64,000 nt of DNA from Microcebus murinus (lineage: Eukaryota; Chordata; Mammalia; Primates; Cheirogaleidae). Location of the stretch: NCBI RefSeq assembly GCF_040939455.1, contig NC_134108.1:2571501-2635500 (forward strand), given 5' to 3'. Made by a program: the position numbers and the translations under genes. Below the pieces are notes generated by a model. It saw nothing but the letters and a program-made list of their open reading frames with translations, ran no database searches and was not told the origin of the DNA. Each line of letters begins with the position of its first letter. Position 1 is the first letter of the stretch. Shown piece by piece: positions 11,554 to 24,399 of the stretch.

Positions 11554-12029
11554 AAAGTCTATAGTTCTGGCAAAATTAAAACTTTTGAGAGCATCAAGTT
11601 GCAAATTCTACCAAAGGTTTCTCAAAGTCAGTTTTCTCTCGCGTGGAAGATTCACGCAGCCTTGGGCCACAAGGGGAGACGTGGTGCGTTGAAACGACCC
11701 GGTCTCAGGGACGGTCCACACGCGCGGATCCGCCCATGCCCCGGCGGCGGCTCCCGGCGCTGCGGCGCCCTCTGGAGGCGGCGAGGGGGAGCGCGCATCC
11801 GACGCGAGAGATGAGCCCGTGGGGAATGAACAGGTGCTGTGGCGGGAATGCTGCCTGGGCAGCCTCGGCTGCAAGGACCAGAGCCGTGCGGGGCTCTGTG
11901 AATCCTTGGGGATGCTCCAAAGCCACCCTGTGAACTTCAAAGTCGAGAAACTGCAGCTGCGGAGAAGAAGTCGTGTCCTGCCTTGCAGACCCTTTTGAGG
12001 CCGGGACCCTGGGGAGGAAGACGGGAGCT
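11554..12029. other. single-copy sequence with a small CpG cluster
   Basis: Between about 11690 and 11820 CpGs are dense ('cggcggcggctcccggcgctgcggcgcc'-like composition, quoted in part). This small cluster may mark a regulatory site, but it is short for a CpG island. No gene or repeat is recognised in the rest. Confidence 0.4.
11762..11781 (-). promoter_or_regulatory. candidate CTCF-type motif
   Basis: Read on the minus strand, the core CCTCCAGAGGGCGCC agrees at most positions with the vertebrate CTCF core CCACCAGGGGGCGCT. It sits in a local CpG cluster. Such motifs occur by chance in GC-rich DNA, so this is a candidate only. Confidence 0.35.
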
Positions 12030-12380
12030 CTGTGCCTCTTACACACCAGCTGCCCAGTCCCCGTCCTCCCAGGCCCTGGCACCCACCACTCTACTTTCTG
12101 TCGCCGTGAATCCGACCGCTCTAGGCACCTCACAGAAGCGGAATCACACAGTATTTGTCTTTTCGTGCCCGCCTTACTTCACTTAGCGTACTGGCCTCAA
12201 AGTTCGTGCATGCTGTAGCATGTGTCAGGATTTCCTTCCTTTGTAAGGCTAAATAGTATTTCATTTTCTTTATCCGCTTCCCTTGTCCGTTCACCTATCA
12301 ATGGACACCTCGGTTGCTTTCCTATTTTAGCTACTGTGAGTAACGTTGCCTTCTGAACACTGGTGTACACACACATACGA
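12030..12380 (-). mobile_element. old L1 (L1M) 3' region, antisense
   Basis: Reverse complement of the end of L1 ORF2 and the start of its 3' UTR: 'ccaccactctactttctgtc', 'cggaatcacacagtatttgtc', 'tagcatgtgtcaggatttcc' and 'atcaatggacacctcggttgc' appear in the expected antisense order. Strongly diverged, with no intact frame and no target duplication found. Confidence 0.85.
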
Positions 12381-12507
12381 GTGTATTTTTTGGCTCAGCC
12401 AATTGCTGGAAAAGATGGATGCACAAAAAGATTGCAAAACAAATTTTAAAAGTTCCCCATGGCTTTCCCAATCAGTGCTGAGTAGTTTGGAGAGCCAGGC
12501 TGGGTTC

Positions 12508-12743
12508 TGTCTTAGTCTGCGTTGTGTTGCTACGACAGAAGACCCGAGACTGGGGGTTCATAAAGAAACTTACACTGCCACATTTCTGGATGCTGGGAAG
12601 TCCGAGATCAAGGCGCCAGCAGGTTTGGTGTCTTGGCGAGGGCTGCCCTCTGCTTCCAAGGTGGCACCTTGATGCTGCACCTTCCAGAGGGGGCACTGCT
12701 GCGACCTCACATGGCACGGCGCCCCCACAAACCCTTTTATAAC
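12508..12743 (-). mobile_element. MaLR-type LTR (MLT1/MST), antisense, incomplete
   Basis: Begins TGTCTTAGTCTG and continues with 'gagactgggggttcataaag' and 'gctgggaagtccgagatcaag', the antisense start of a MaLR LTR. The distal part decays near 12740 without a clear terminus. Non-coding. Confidence 0.8.
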
Positions 12744-12839
12744 AGCGTTGTGATATTATGCTACATATGTTGAATTTCATCCATGGATGCCGGCTAATAA
12801 GTCCCATAGTCTTTGTCACAATGTTTGGGTGCTTTAGGT

Positions 12840-13033
12840 CGGTGGTCCCCAACCTTTTTGGCACCAGGGACCATTTTCATGGAAGACAATTTTTCCATGG
12901 ACCCAGGGAGTGGGGGAATGGTTTCAGGGCGATCCAAGTGCATTGCATTTATTGTGCACTTTATTTATATTATTATTACATTGTAATATATAATGAAATA
13001 ATTATACAACTCATCGCAGGTTGGAGACCCCTG
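12840..13033. mobile_element. hAT-superfamily MITE with TIRs and 8-bp TSD
   Basis: A 194-bp non-autonomous DNA transposon. The left end is CGGTGGTCCCCAACC and the right end GGTTGGAGACCCCTG, which are inverted copies with few mismatches. An 8-bp target duplication flanks it: 'ctttaggt' at 12832-12839 and 'ctttaggc' at 13034-13041, the length hAT transposases make. The interior includes 'ggaagacaatttttccatgg'. It has no transposase, so it was moved in trans. Confidence 0.93.
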
Positions 13034-13314
13034 CTTTAGGCCACAGAAGCAGGTCTCAGATAACAGAATCTCTCTGTGAAGTCCTCCTGCCCTCCTCTCC
13101 CCTGCCTGTTCCTGGAGGAATGAATGCTGCACAGGGAGGCCCAGAAGAATCGGAACAAGCTCTGCTGGGTTCCAATCACACCCTTTTTGTCCCATCACAT
13201 TCCTACAAGGTTGCTAATCGTGCCTATCCAATAAGCCACTGCATGCAGCCTCCCCTTTTGTTATTAGCATGAAGGATATTAGAGAGGGTGCAGACACAGG
13301 GATGTCCCAGGGAA

Positions 13315-13622
<308 letters not shown>

Positions 13623-13625
13623 CAA

Positions 13626-13985
13626 GAAAATTTAGTGTTTCCTTGAGTTTTGTGAGCCACTCTAGTAAATTAATTGCACTCAAAGAGGGAGTGGTGGGAA
13701 CCCCAGCTTGAAGCCAATCCTTCAGAAATTCCAGAAAAAGGCCCAGGGTTGCCACTGGTGTCTAAAGGTCCTGAGCTCTCAACCCACCCGTGGGATCTGC
13801 CACTACCCCTGGGTGGGCAGCGGTGGGACTGCGTGGGAGGACACCCAGCTGGTGTCTGCTGCAGAGCCCACGGCTTGCTTGCTGGGGGGGAGAAATACTC
13901 CCATATTTTGGGATCACAGAAGTCTTCCAGGTTGATGGTTGTGGTGTGAGAGCCGAGGAAACACACAGCTTGAATTTTCCCTAAA
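13626..13985. other. single-copy sequence, no gene recognised
   Basis: A 237-codon minus frame spans 13670-14383, but its distal half runs through an antisense LTR remnant and it has no recognisable domain. I see no splice signals or repeats in this stretch. Confidence 0.4.
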
Positions 13986-14127
13986 CAGCAGGCATTTAAT
14001 CCATTCACGAGGGCATGAGCTAAACAGGCATGAATCCATTCGAAAGGCCCCATCTCCGAACACTGTGGCATCGAGGATGAGAGTTCCAACATACACATTT
14101 TGGGGGACACACCCAGAGCACAGCAAG
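13986..14127 (-). mobile_element. MLT1-type LTR fragment, antisense
   Basis: The words 'tccattcacgagggcatgag', 'aaaggccccatctccgaaca' and 'cattttgggggacacaccc' follow, in order, the antisense 5' third of an MLT1 LTR. The rest of the element is not found nearby. Confidence 0.7.
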
Positions 14128-14379
14128 CTCTTGCTAAAATCAGAAAGAAGGGGGAAATGCTCACTGATTTGAGTTTACCAGGAGTTCCTAAACTCTGTAA
14201 CGCGCCTTGAGGTTCAGGGAAGTGTTTAGTCCCTCGATTTGTTCCATCCAGCATGTATTGACACCTGCTACCCACCAGCCACAGCAGCGCCAGGCTAACC
14301 AGGCACAGGGGATGGTGAGAAAGACCCACCCGGCCCTGTGGGCACAGTGGCCCACGTCTGGAGGAAACGCAGCCAGTTC

Positions 14380-14770
14380 TCATTATCCACAGTGGTTCTC
14401 ATTATCCACGGTGGTTATGTTCTATAACCCAAACGTCACTTCTTCGCGGACATTCGGGGTTGGGTTCTTGTGAGCCTCTGGTCCCTAGTTATGTTCTATA
14501 ACCCAGTAGTCATGTCTAGAGGTTGGGTCCCCGTGAGCCTCCGGTCCCAACATTTTCACCCACCAATCAATAGCTAAGCTTGTATGGTGCGTGTTTCTGT
14601 TCGAGGACACCGTATTTAATATACAGTGTTCACTCCTGAACATGGAACTCCCGGGCAGCGGCACTGCAACTCGTGCCTGAACGAAGCTTCTCTGACGCCA
14701 TCTCCTGAAAGGACGGCGCAGCGTTCCCTCGTGAAGTTTTGTGTGTCACAGCCGCAAAGCGTGCCTTGAT
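14380..14770. mobile_element. ancient DNA-transposon-like repeat with internal duplications
   Basis: Contains 'tctcattatccac', 'tatgttctataaccca', 'gtgagcctctggtccc', 'caccaatcaatagc' and 'cctgaacgaagcttctctga', words I associate with an old mammalian medium-reiteration repeat of DNA-transposon type. I cannot name the family. Two local tandem duplications are visible: a ~19-bp one at 14382-14419 and a ~75-bp one starting at 14416 and again at 14490. Confidence 0.45.
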
Positions 14771-14959
14771 TGACTGCTCCCCCCCCCACCCCGGCAGGCA
14801 CACTCAACACACCGCCAGTGACACCAGTGACATGCTCCCGGGTTAATGGTGGGTGTAAGTCTGGGGAGAGAGCGAATGAGCGCAGTCATTAAAAGAGCTG
14901 GAGACCCTTCCGCTGGGTTCTGTGAATGAACTTCTGTGCCTTGGGGTGAGCTGGGACCC

Positions 14960-15322
14960 TCCACACAGGTTTGTCTAAGTCCTGACCCCCGGACCTCAGC
15001 ATGTGGCCTTCTTTGGAAACAGGGTCGTCGCAGATGGAGTTAGTAAGATGCATTAACACTGGAGTGGGTGGGCCCCACCCCAATATGACCCACGTCCCTA
15101 CACGCAGAGGGGACCTGGGACACGCGCAGAGCGGAGGGAGGGCGGCTGAAGGCGGGGCGAGCGATCCGGCACCGGAGCCGGCGGAGGCGGGAAGGACCCT
15201 CCCCGGGGCCCCCGGAGCCAGCGAGCGCGGCCCTGCGGCACCTGGATTTCAGGCTTGGGACGATACATCTCTGCCCTTTAAGCCGCCTGGTGTGTGTCAC
15301 TTTGTCACACAGCCCTGAGAAG
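14960..15322 (+). mobile_element. MLT1-type LTR, + strand, unusually GC-rich
   Basis: 'cctcagcatgtggccttct', 'ttggaaacagggtcgtcgcag', 'ggtgggccccaccccaatatg' and 'taagccgcctggtgtgtg' follow an MLT1 LTR from 5' to 3', ending in 'agccctgagaagct'. The middle (15130-15250) is far more CpG- and GC-rich than related LTRs, and the element runs straight into a CpG-rich block. Confidence 0.85.
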
Positions 15323-16110
15323 CTACCGGGCTCTCCAGTGAATCCCAAGCTGACCTGGGTCTAGCGCGCGCTAAGGAAACCGCGCAGAGCCCCGCCCTTG
15401 GCCCCCTCCCGCCCCCGCGGACGTAGAAGCGCCTGGGGGCTCTCCAGCAGGACCCTGTCCCGAACCCCGCCCCCCACGCCCTTGCGCAGCCCCAGTCCAG
15501 GGCGTCCGCGCCCGCCGCACCTGCTACTTGGGGCCGCTCAGCGGGGGCCACTGCTCCGTCCCTGCTCTCCGGGGCTCGTCCCTCTGCTCTCTGGGCCCTG
15601 CGGACGGCGCCCCTCCCACAGATGGCCCCTGCGCCGCCTCCCCCCAAGCGTGGTCCCTCCCGCGCCCTCCAGTCCCCTCGGCCGCCCGTCACCGCGCTCC
15701 CGCGCCGCCACCCCCGGACGCCCTCGCTCTGTGTTGTGTTCACAGCCCTGGGCACCCCCTAATCCGCCTCTTGGGACCCACCTGCTCGGTTTCTCTGCTG
15801 TTTCTCCCACCTGGGCTCCTGGCGGCAAGTTTACCTGCCTGGTGTCCCTGCGTCCCTCATCGACGTTTCCCAAAAGCCGGGAGCAGCGCCTGCCCCGCGC
15901 GCGGCGCCCCCACGCGCTGTCCGCGCGAGCGGGCCGGTGGGCGAATAGACGGCAGCTAGAGTCTCCTTAGCAGGGTGTCTACAGCGGGCTGCGCGGCGTG
16001 AGCTGTGTAGACGGCTGTACCCGGCCGCCAGGGAGCACTGCGGGCTCCAAAGGAGGGATTTGGGTCCGCTCCAAGCCGCCACCCCTCCCCACCCCCGCCT
16101 GACTCGTTTC
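15130..16110. promoter_or_regulatory. CpG island candidate
   Basis: CpG-dense, GC-rich sequence, including 'ctagcgcgcgctaagg' at 15361, 'cgcccccgcggacg' near 15410 and several GC-box-like CCGCCC/GGGCGG words. It ends in AT-richer DNA at about 16110. CpG density this high in a primate suggests germline hypomethylation and possible promoter activity. I find no exon or open frame I can assign, so which transcript it might serve is unknown. Its 5' part is MLT1 LTR sequence. Confidence 0.6.
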
Positions 16111-16267
16111 CCCACTAGAGCTTGGGGTGCCTTTTGGCTTCCTATTGGTGCAGAAGGAGAACAATGTCCTTATCCAAAATGTACAAAACTCCAGTTTGCT
16201 GCCAGGTTTTTTTGTTTGTTTTGTTTTTGAACAATGAACGTTTTGGGTCATCTGAGAATCAGAAACC

Positions 16268-16395
16268 AATGGGTCTCGAAATGTGGTCCTTGTGCCAGCA
16301 GCGCCGCGGGTTAACTGGGAGCCTGCGGTGGGGCCCGCAAGCTGTTGCCGTTGTCGCAGCCCCCAGGTGTTCCGAGGCCCACTCCAGTCTGAGAA
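16268..16395 (+). mobile_element. MER5-type hAT fragment (decayed)
   Basis: 'tgggtctcgaaatgtggtcc' and 'gtgccagcagcgcc' resemble the 5' end of a MER5 element, and 'ccactccagtctgagaacc' its 3' end, with the middle deleted or diverged. MER5 copies are short non-autonomous hAT-Charlie derivatives. Confidence 0.6.
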
Positions 16396-17492
16396 CCGCG
16401 GCCCCAGGGGAGTAGGATGGGGTTAGATAAATGCAGTCACCTGAAGACTTTGAAGGCGGTGTTCGCACCTTCCGGGAAAGCTCATTGATGTGGAGATGAC
16501 GCTGCCCAGCACTCCCTCCATCTCCGCCCACCTGGAAGCCGGCTGGGACACATTCCCAGGCGGGGACATCTCCCTCCTCCCCCACACTGACCCCCCCCCA
16601 AGGCACCTTGATGGGATTAAAAAATACACCAAAACCCTTTCTGTTGGCGATACTTAGTGTCAAATGCCACTGTCCTCCCAGGAGGCTTGTTAGCATTTGA
16701 TTAATATGTGCATAAAATGTTGTCCTTGTCTGAGCCCAAATACACAAATTGGGAAATCAAAGCCGGCCCTTCACACCTTTTGCTGGCTTCATCCTGAACA
16801 TTTATTTGTTTTAAAACAACTTCCTAGGGGAATTTCCTTTCTAAAAGGAACTCCTCTCCATTTTAAAGGAAAATTACCCCTCCTTCCCCTCTCCTCAACC
16901 AATTTCTGAGGGGACCCCTTAATGGGGGCCTGCGAGGTTACAAGCGGCCCTTTTCCCGTCCTCCTTGTTAAAGCTGTAGGCGAGCCTTCTAGAAAATATT
17001 CTCAGGAAATTTAGATGGCTACAAAGGACTTGCATTTCGTACGGAATTTACACTATACCTAACTAACGCTTATGTTTCTGTGTAGGGCAAACGTCAAAAT
17101 GCAGTAGACTTTGAACCACGGTCCTATGAGGAAGTTATGAAAAGATCTCTAACTAAATATTTGCAGACGATGGACATTAAAGAATGGATTTCCTACCCAA
17201 AATAGCATTTCATCATTAAAGCAAATTTTTAAATGGCACCTACCAAAAGTTAAAATAGAAAAAACATCAACGTCTAGTGCAAAAGTTTAGCATGTTTAAT
17301 AACTTGCAGCAGATTTTGTTGGTACATAATTTTAATGCCTCCAAGAAACCAAATGGTTTCTGTGGTTTTCTGACAAAAAGATTCTGTCTCTGAGACTGAC
17401 TTACTAAAGATCTTAAAGACTATAATTTACTTAGTGACTTCATTTTTCTCATGACCAAAGATGTGAAATTCATAAAATTTGCCCTTTTGGAA
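16396..17492. other. single-copy sequence, AT-rich towards 17.4 kb
   Basis: No gene or named repeat. The segment 16990-17480 is AT-rich, single-copy-looking DNA. An acceptor-like 'tatgtttctgtgtag' occurs near 17070 without a convincing exon after it. Confidence 0.4.
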
Positions 17493-17505
17493 TCAAAGAG
17501 ACTTT

Positions 17506-17652
17506 TTATTTTATTTTAGCATATTATGGGGGTAAGAGTGTTAAGGTTACATATATTGCCAATGCCCCCTGCCCCCCCCTTGAGTAAGAGCTTCAAGCAT
17601 GTCCATCCCCCAAATGTTGCACATCTTACTTGTTATGGTTGTATACACCCAT
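17506..17652 (-). mobile_element. L1 3' end, antisense, heavily 5'-truncated
   Basis: Only the L1 3' UTR end is present, antisense: T-rich start, 'catattatgggggtaagag', 'gcatgtccatcccccaaatg'. It matches the 3' end of the L1 at 6.0 kb. The 13-bp target duplication 'tcaaagagacttt' at 17493-17505 and 17653-17665 is perfect, so it is a complete, very short insertion. Confidence 0.93.
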
Positions 17653-17832
17653 CTCAAAGAGACTTTAGACATCATTTTGTGCAATCCTGCATTTTCCCAA
17701 CAAGGGAAAGGGGAGATGTTTATGGGAATGTGCAGGGTCTGTAAGCCCCAGAGCCCCTTCCTCCCTCTGCCGTCTGTCTGAATGAGATGCTTTGGAAATA
17801 ATCTTTTTTTGTAACAATATTTAACAATTTTT

Positions 17833-18157
17833 TTTTGAGACAGAGTCTCGCTTTGTTGCCCAGGCTAGAGTGAGTGCCGTGGCGTCAGCCTAGCTCACAG
17901 CAACCTCAAACTCCTGGGCTCAAGTGATCCTCCTGCCTCAGCCTCCCAAGTAGCTGGGACTACAGGCATGCGCCACCATGCCCGGCTAATTTTTTCTATA
18001 TATACTAGTTAGCCAATTAATTTATTTCTATTTATAGTAGAGATGGGGTCTCGCTCTTGCTCAGGCTGGTTTCGAACTCCTGACCTTGAGCAATCCGCCC
18101 ACCTCAGCCTCCCAGAGTGCTAGGATTACAGGCGTGAGCCACCGCGCCCGGCTTATT
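17833..18157 (-). mobile_element. Alu SINE, strepsirrhine type, antisense
   Basis: Begins with a T tract and 'gagacagagtctcgctttg', carries 'gtcagcctagctcacagc' and 'tcttgctcaggctgg', and ends at the Alu head 'gccaccgcgcccggc'. The target duplication 'tttaacaattttt' is at 17820-17832 and 18158-18170. Full length. Confidence 0.97.
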
Positions 18158-18170
18158 TTTAACAATTTTT

Positions 18171-20560
<2,390 letters not shown>

Positions 20561-20581
20561 TTAACTTGTCTTTTCACGTTC

Positions 20582-20690
20582 GTCTCCTGGCTAGGTCAGA
20601 GTTTGCGGGTAGGGACCTATCTTAATAATTTTTATATCCCCAGCATTTGACAGAACCTGGCACATAAACAATCAATTAATGTGTCCAAAT
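20582..20690 (+). mobile_element. L2 LINE 3' end fragment
   Basis: 'agggacctatcttaa', 'atccccagcatttgacagaa' and 'cctggcacataaac' match the order of the L2 3' terminal region. Short, ancient and non-coding. Confidence 0.65.
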
Positions 20691-20889
20691 GGAAATCAGC
20701 TGAATCGAGGTGGGTAATTGGACATAATGTTACCGTAATGATTATGTAAAACCTGTATTACATGGAAATGTGTAACAAAATAATTTAAAAATCAAAACAT
20801 CAAACAAAATGTACACAGCAATTCCCACTGTGTAACTACATAGCTCTGTGTATTGTTACCAAAAGGGAAGCATCATCTGTGTTATCACT

Positions 20890-21135
20890 GAGACGAGTCT
20901 GGCGGGAATCACAGTGAGCCTTGTTCTCATCTTTCAACGAGCCTCAGTTTTCTCACTTGTAATATTAAATATCTACTTCGATGGGTTGTTGTGACTATAG
21001 ATTGAACTTAACCGACCTAGTATATAGAATAAGGTTTGGCATATACTATGTAAAATAAATAATTATTGAATTAAATAGTGAAAATAGAACGCAGCACAGA
21101 GCCTGGTAATTGGTAGGTGCTCAATAGGTGGTAAT
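20890..21135 (-). mobile_element. MIR SINE, antisense
   Basis: 'gcctcagttttctcacttg', 'gggttgttgtgactatag' and 'agcacagagcctgg...taggtgctcaata' (joined words from one run) follow the antisense MIR body and tail. An AT-rich stretch around 21010-21080 appears to be an internal duplication or insertion. Confidence 0.7.
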
Positions 21136-21344
21136 CACTTTTCTTAGGTTTAGAAATAGAGGAGGACACAGAGTGATGTTTAGAGTTAGTCAGTCTACAA
21201 TTTACTTGTGTAAAATTCACTATAATAAGAACACAGTAAAAACAAAGAAGCCAGAGAAGGAGAGAAGTAGGATACAATTTTAAAAATATAGAATGACAAT
21301 GAATGAAATGCTTTTGAGTGTATTTTAAAATCCTATTACCCATG

Positions 21345-21622
21345 TGTCTTAGTCCATTTTGTGTGCTATAACAGAACATTTGAGACTAGGTAACTTATAA
21401 AGAACAGAAATTTATTTCTCACAGTTCTGCAAGCTGGGGGTGGGGTGGGGAGAGGGAGAGGGGGAGAGAGAGAGAGAGAGAGAGGAAAGCCCACTCCCAC
21501 AGCCCTCTTTATAGGAGCATTAATCCATTAAACATCTCCAATTAGGCCCCACCTCTAATGCAACTCTGCTGCATTGGGGATTAAGTCTCTAACTCATGAA
21601 TTTGGGACATACATTCAACACA
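21345..21622 (-). mobile_element. MaLR-type LTR, antisense, with (GA)n
   Basis: Starts TGTCTTAGTCCATTTTGTG and continues 'gagactaggtaacttataaag', 'ctcacagttctgcaagctgg', a GA microsatellite at 21455-21484, 'ccccacctctaatgcaac', and ends near 'acattcaacaca'. This is an MLT1A/MST-like LTR read backwards. Confidence 0.85.
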
Positions 21623-21903
21623 GCACTAGGCATCTTGACTATCCTGTTTCTACCATTCCCCAAAACTTCTGGATTACTGCAGTTTTACTTCTAGATTTCT
21701 AGGGTAGAAAGGGAACTTATAAATTGCTGTTTACTTGATTTATATCTACTGCCTGAAGGAATTTGAGGTGGCTTATGGTAAACACACACAGACAGACACA
21801 CACACAGTTACAGCATTTTTTTTTTTAAAGCAAACCTAGGTGAAGGTTTAGGACATAGTATCAAATCATAGCTCATTCAAGAAATGTTTGTATCCTCAGC
21901 ACC

Positions 21904-22975
21904 AGCAATAGTTTGCATTAGGATACAAGTGTGGCAACAGTTCGCATTAGGATACAATTGTAGCAATAGTTTGCATTAGGATACAAGTGTAGCAGCAGTT
22001 TGCATTAGGATACAAGTGTAGCAATAGTTTGTTTATATTAAGATACAAGTGTAGCAACAGTTTGCATTAGGATGCAAGTGTAGCAATACTTTGCATTAGG
22101 ATACAAGTGTGGCAATAGTTTGCATTAGGATACAAGTGTGGCAATAGTTTGCCTAAGGATACAAGTGTAGCAGCAGTTTGCATGAGGATGCAAGTGTAGC
22201 AATAGTTCGTTTATATTAAAATACAAGTGTAGCAATAGTTTGTTTATATTAGGGTACAAGTGTAGCAATAGTTTGCATTAGATACAAGTGTAACAATAGT
22301 TTTCATTAGGATACAAGTGTAGAAATAGTTTACATGAGGATACAAATGTAGCAACAGTTTGCATTAGGATACAAGTGTAGAAATAGTTTACATTAGGATA
22401 CAAATGTAGCAACAGTTTGCATGAGGATAGAAGTGTAGCAATAGTTTGCATTAGAATACAAGTGTGGTAATAGTTTGTTTATATTAGATAAAAGTGTAGA
22501 AATAGTTTGTTTATATTAGGATACAAGTGTAGCAATAGTTTTCATTAGGATACAAGTGTAGCAATAGTTCGTTTATCTTAAGATACAAGTGTAGCAACAG
22601 TTTGTTTATATTAGGATACAAGTGTAGCAATAGTTTGCATTAGATACAAGTGTAACAATAGATTGCATTAGGATACAAGTGTAGAAATAGTTTACATTAG
22701 GATACAAATGTAGCGACAGTTTGCATGAGGATAGAAGTGTAGCAATAGTTTGCATTAGAATACAAGTGTGGTAATAGTTTGTTTATATTAGGATACAAGT
22801 GTAGCAATAGTTTGTTTATATTAGGATACAAGTGTAGCAATAGTTTGTTTATATTAGGATACAAGTATAGCAATAGTTTGCATTAGATACAAGTGTAACA
22901 ATAGTTTGCATTAGGATACCAGTGTAACAACAATAGTTTGCATTAGGATACAAGTGTAACAATAGCAAGCACCTA
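21904..22975. repeat. ~30/33-bp minisatellite with higher-order structure
   Basis: About 35 tandem copies of a unit based on 'gcaatagtttgcattaggat' plus 'acaagtgta' (29-30 bp). A ~33-bp variant instead carries 'gtttgtttatatta'. Variants recur in blocks: the truncated form 'gcattagatacaagtgtaac' starts near 22275, 22637 and 22880. The first two are followed by the same series of variants, giving a higher-order period of ~362 bp. Neighbouring copies differ at a few positions. The flanks are single-copy DNA on the left and a MIR on the right. Confidence 0.97.
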
Positions 22976-23185
22976 CACAGTACTCGCTATGGAGCAAGCT
23001 CTGTTTTAAGCATTTTGCATACCTCAATTCAATGGGTCCTCACAACTCTGTGGAATGAGTTCTACTGTTGTCATTTCTTACTTACAGATGAGAAAAATGA
23101 AGCACAAAAAGGTCAAGTAACCTCCGGAGACACCCAGCTGGGAAGTGGCAGGGCTTGGAGCTGAGCTGACAGTCTGGTTGTGGAG
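22976..23185 (+). mobile_element. MIR SINE, + strand
   Basis: 'agcacctacacagtactcgc', 'gtttaagcattttgcatac', 'cagatgagaaaaatgaagca', 'aggtcaagtaacctccgg' and 'ggaagtggcagggcttgg' follow the MIR consensus almost end to end. It directly abuts the minisatellite. Confidence 0.9.
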
Positions 23186-23471
23186 GCCACATTCTGAAAG
23201 GATGAGGGAACTTTTTCGGGAAAACCCAGCCCAGTTAGGGCCAGCGAGACATCAGCAAGCATACTCTCTAAAATGTGGTAGACACTAAGATAGAGGCATA
23301 TGATGATCTTCTGGTGAAATTGAAGATGACGCCAGAGATGGCCAGGGATGCAATTCTAGGAACATTGCTCTCTGGGACTCGGCATCGACAGAGAACAGAG
23401 TTTAAGGAGCTTGGAGGAAGAAATAGCTGTGGCTATCCTCTAGTTTACTGTGCTAGACTCCCAGTGCAGGA

Positions 23472-23560
23472 ATAAGCAACCACAAACTAGGTGGCCGACA
23501 ACAATAGGAATTTATCATCTCATAGTTCTGGAGTCCAGATGTCTGAAATCAATCTTCAGA
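23472..23560 (-). mobile_element. MLT1-type LTR fragment, antisense
   Basis: 'caaccacaaactaggtggcc' and 'tctcatagttctggagtcc' match the antisense 3' part of an MLT1 LTR. The match fades by ~23560. Confidence 0.65.
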
Positions 23561-24399
23561 CAGCAAAAGGCGCTAAAATTAAGACATTGTAATTGAGGAA
23601 AAAAGCTGAGGATGTGACTGCACAACCTTTGACGAGGCCTGAGAAAGGTCATCTGGTCTGAGTGTTCTGTACCACAGAGGGTCCTTTCCAGATCTCGAGG
23701 ATGTGCCTCTTAGACCAACCAGGGCTGCAAGCCCAAGGGTGTTGACCCTGAGTTGTCTCAGCAGGATCCAGAGATAGAGAAGGAGTTACCCCAAAAAGCC
23801 TGTGGGTGAAGCCTTCATCTCATGGAATGAATCACATTGAAATCCTTGGGAGACACACACAATTTTGAGGGATTTACTTCCATAGAAACACTGCCAGTTT
23901 GGGTGGAAAGGAGGGGAGAGAGAACAAAGTGAAGGAAGGTTGTCAGATTCCCAGCGTTTTACAGGCAGAAAGCAGGCTGAAAATGGCTCAGCTGAAAACA
24001 TCTGTGACTTTTCCTTTCAAAAAAGTAAAACTCAAAGGCTGGAACCCAGATCCAAAAGGGGGGACCCAGATCCAAAAGGGGGGACCCAGAGGACACTAGA
24101 ATCGTCCCTGGTCCTTGAACCCTAATCAAGGAACCCCCAAATTTGCCTGTCTGGATTTGGGGCTGCTGTGGGGTCCAGACTCCTTTTTGCCTGCTGCTTC
24201 CTCCCCTTGGAACCGAATTGTCCCTAGCTGTAAACTGTGTCTGTCCTGCGATTGCATATTGGGGTGCTGGGACATGTCCCACGGGCCCATTAGATGGGCA
24301 GGAATAGCGTCTCAGGGGCTGAACTTGGTGATGACACCAAGGTGTGATGACACCTCTGACCTTTGGCCCGATTTAGATTTTGGACTCTGAGCTGATGCT
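23561..24399 (+). mobile_element. probable MaLR internal-region remnant
   Basis: Repeat-like but not confidently named. 'gaatgaatcacattgaaatcc', shortened here to its core, and 'aaaatggctcagctgaaaac' recall sequence I associate with internal regions of MaLR elements. A complete-looking + strand LTR follows directly, which fits. A 21-bp tandem duplication ('gggacccagatccaaaa') is at 24043-24092. Frames are broken; I identify no retroviral domain. Confidence 0.35.

Noticed and set aside
13670..14383. 237-codon minus frame
   Set aside because: It runs through an antisense MLT1 remnant and single-copy DNA, with no domain or conserved motif visible.
21904..22975. CRISPR-like regular repeats
   Set aside because: Units are directly tandem with no unique spacers and this is primate DNA. 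It is a minisatellite.
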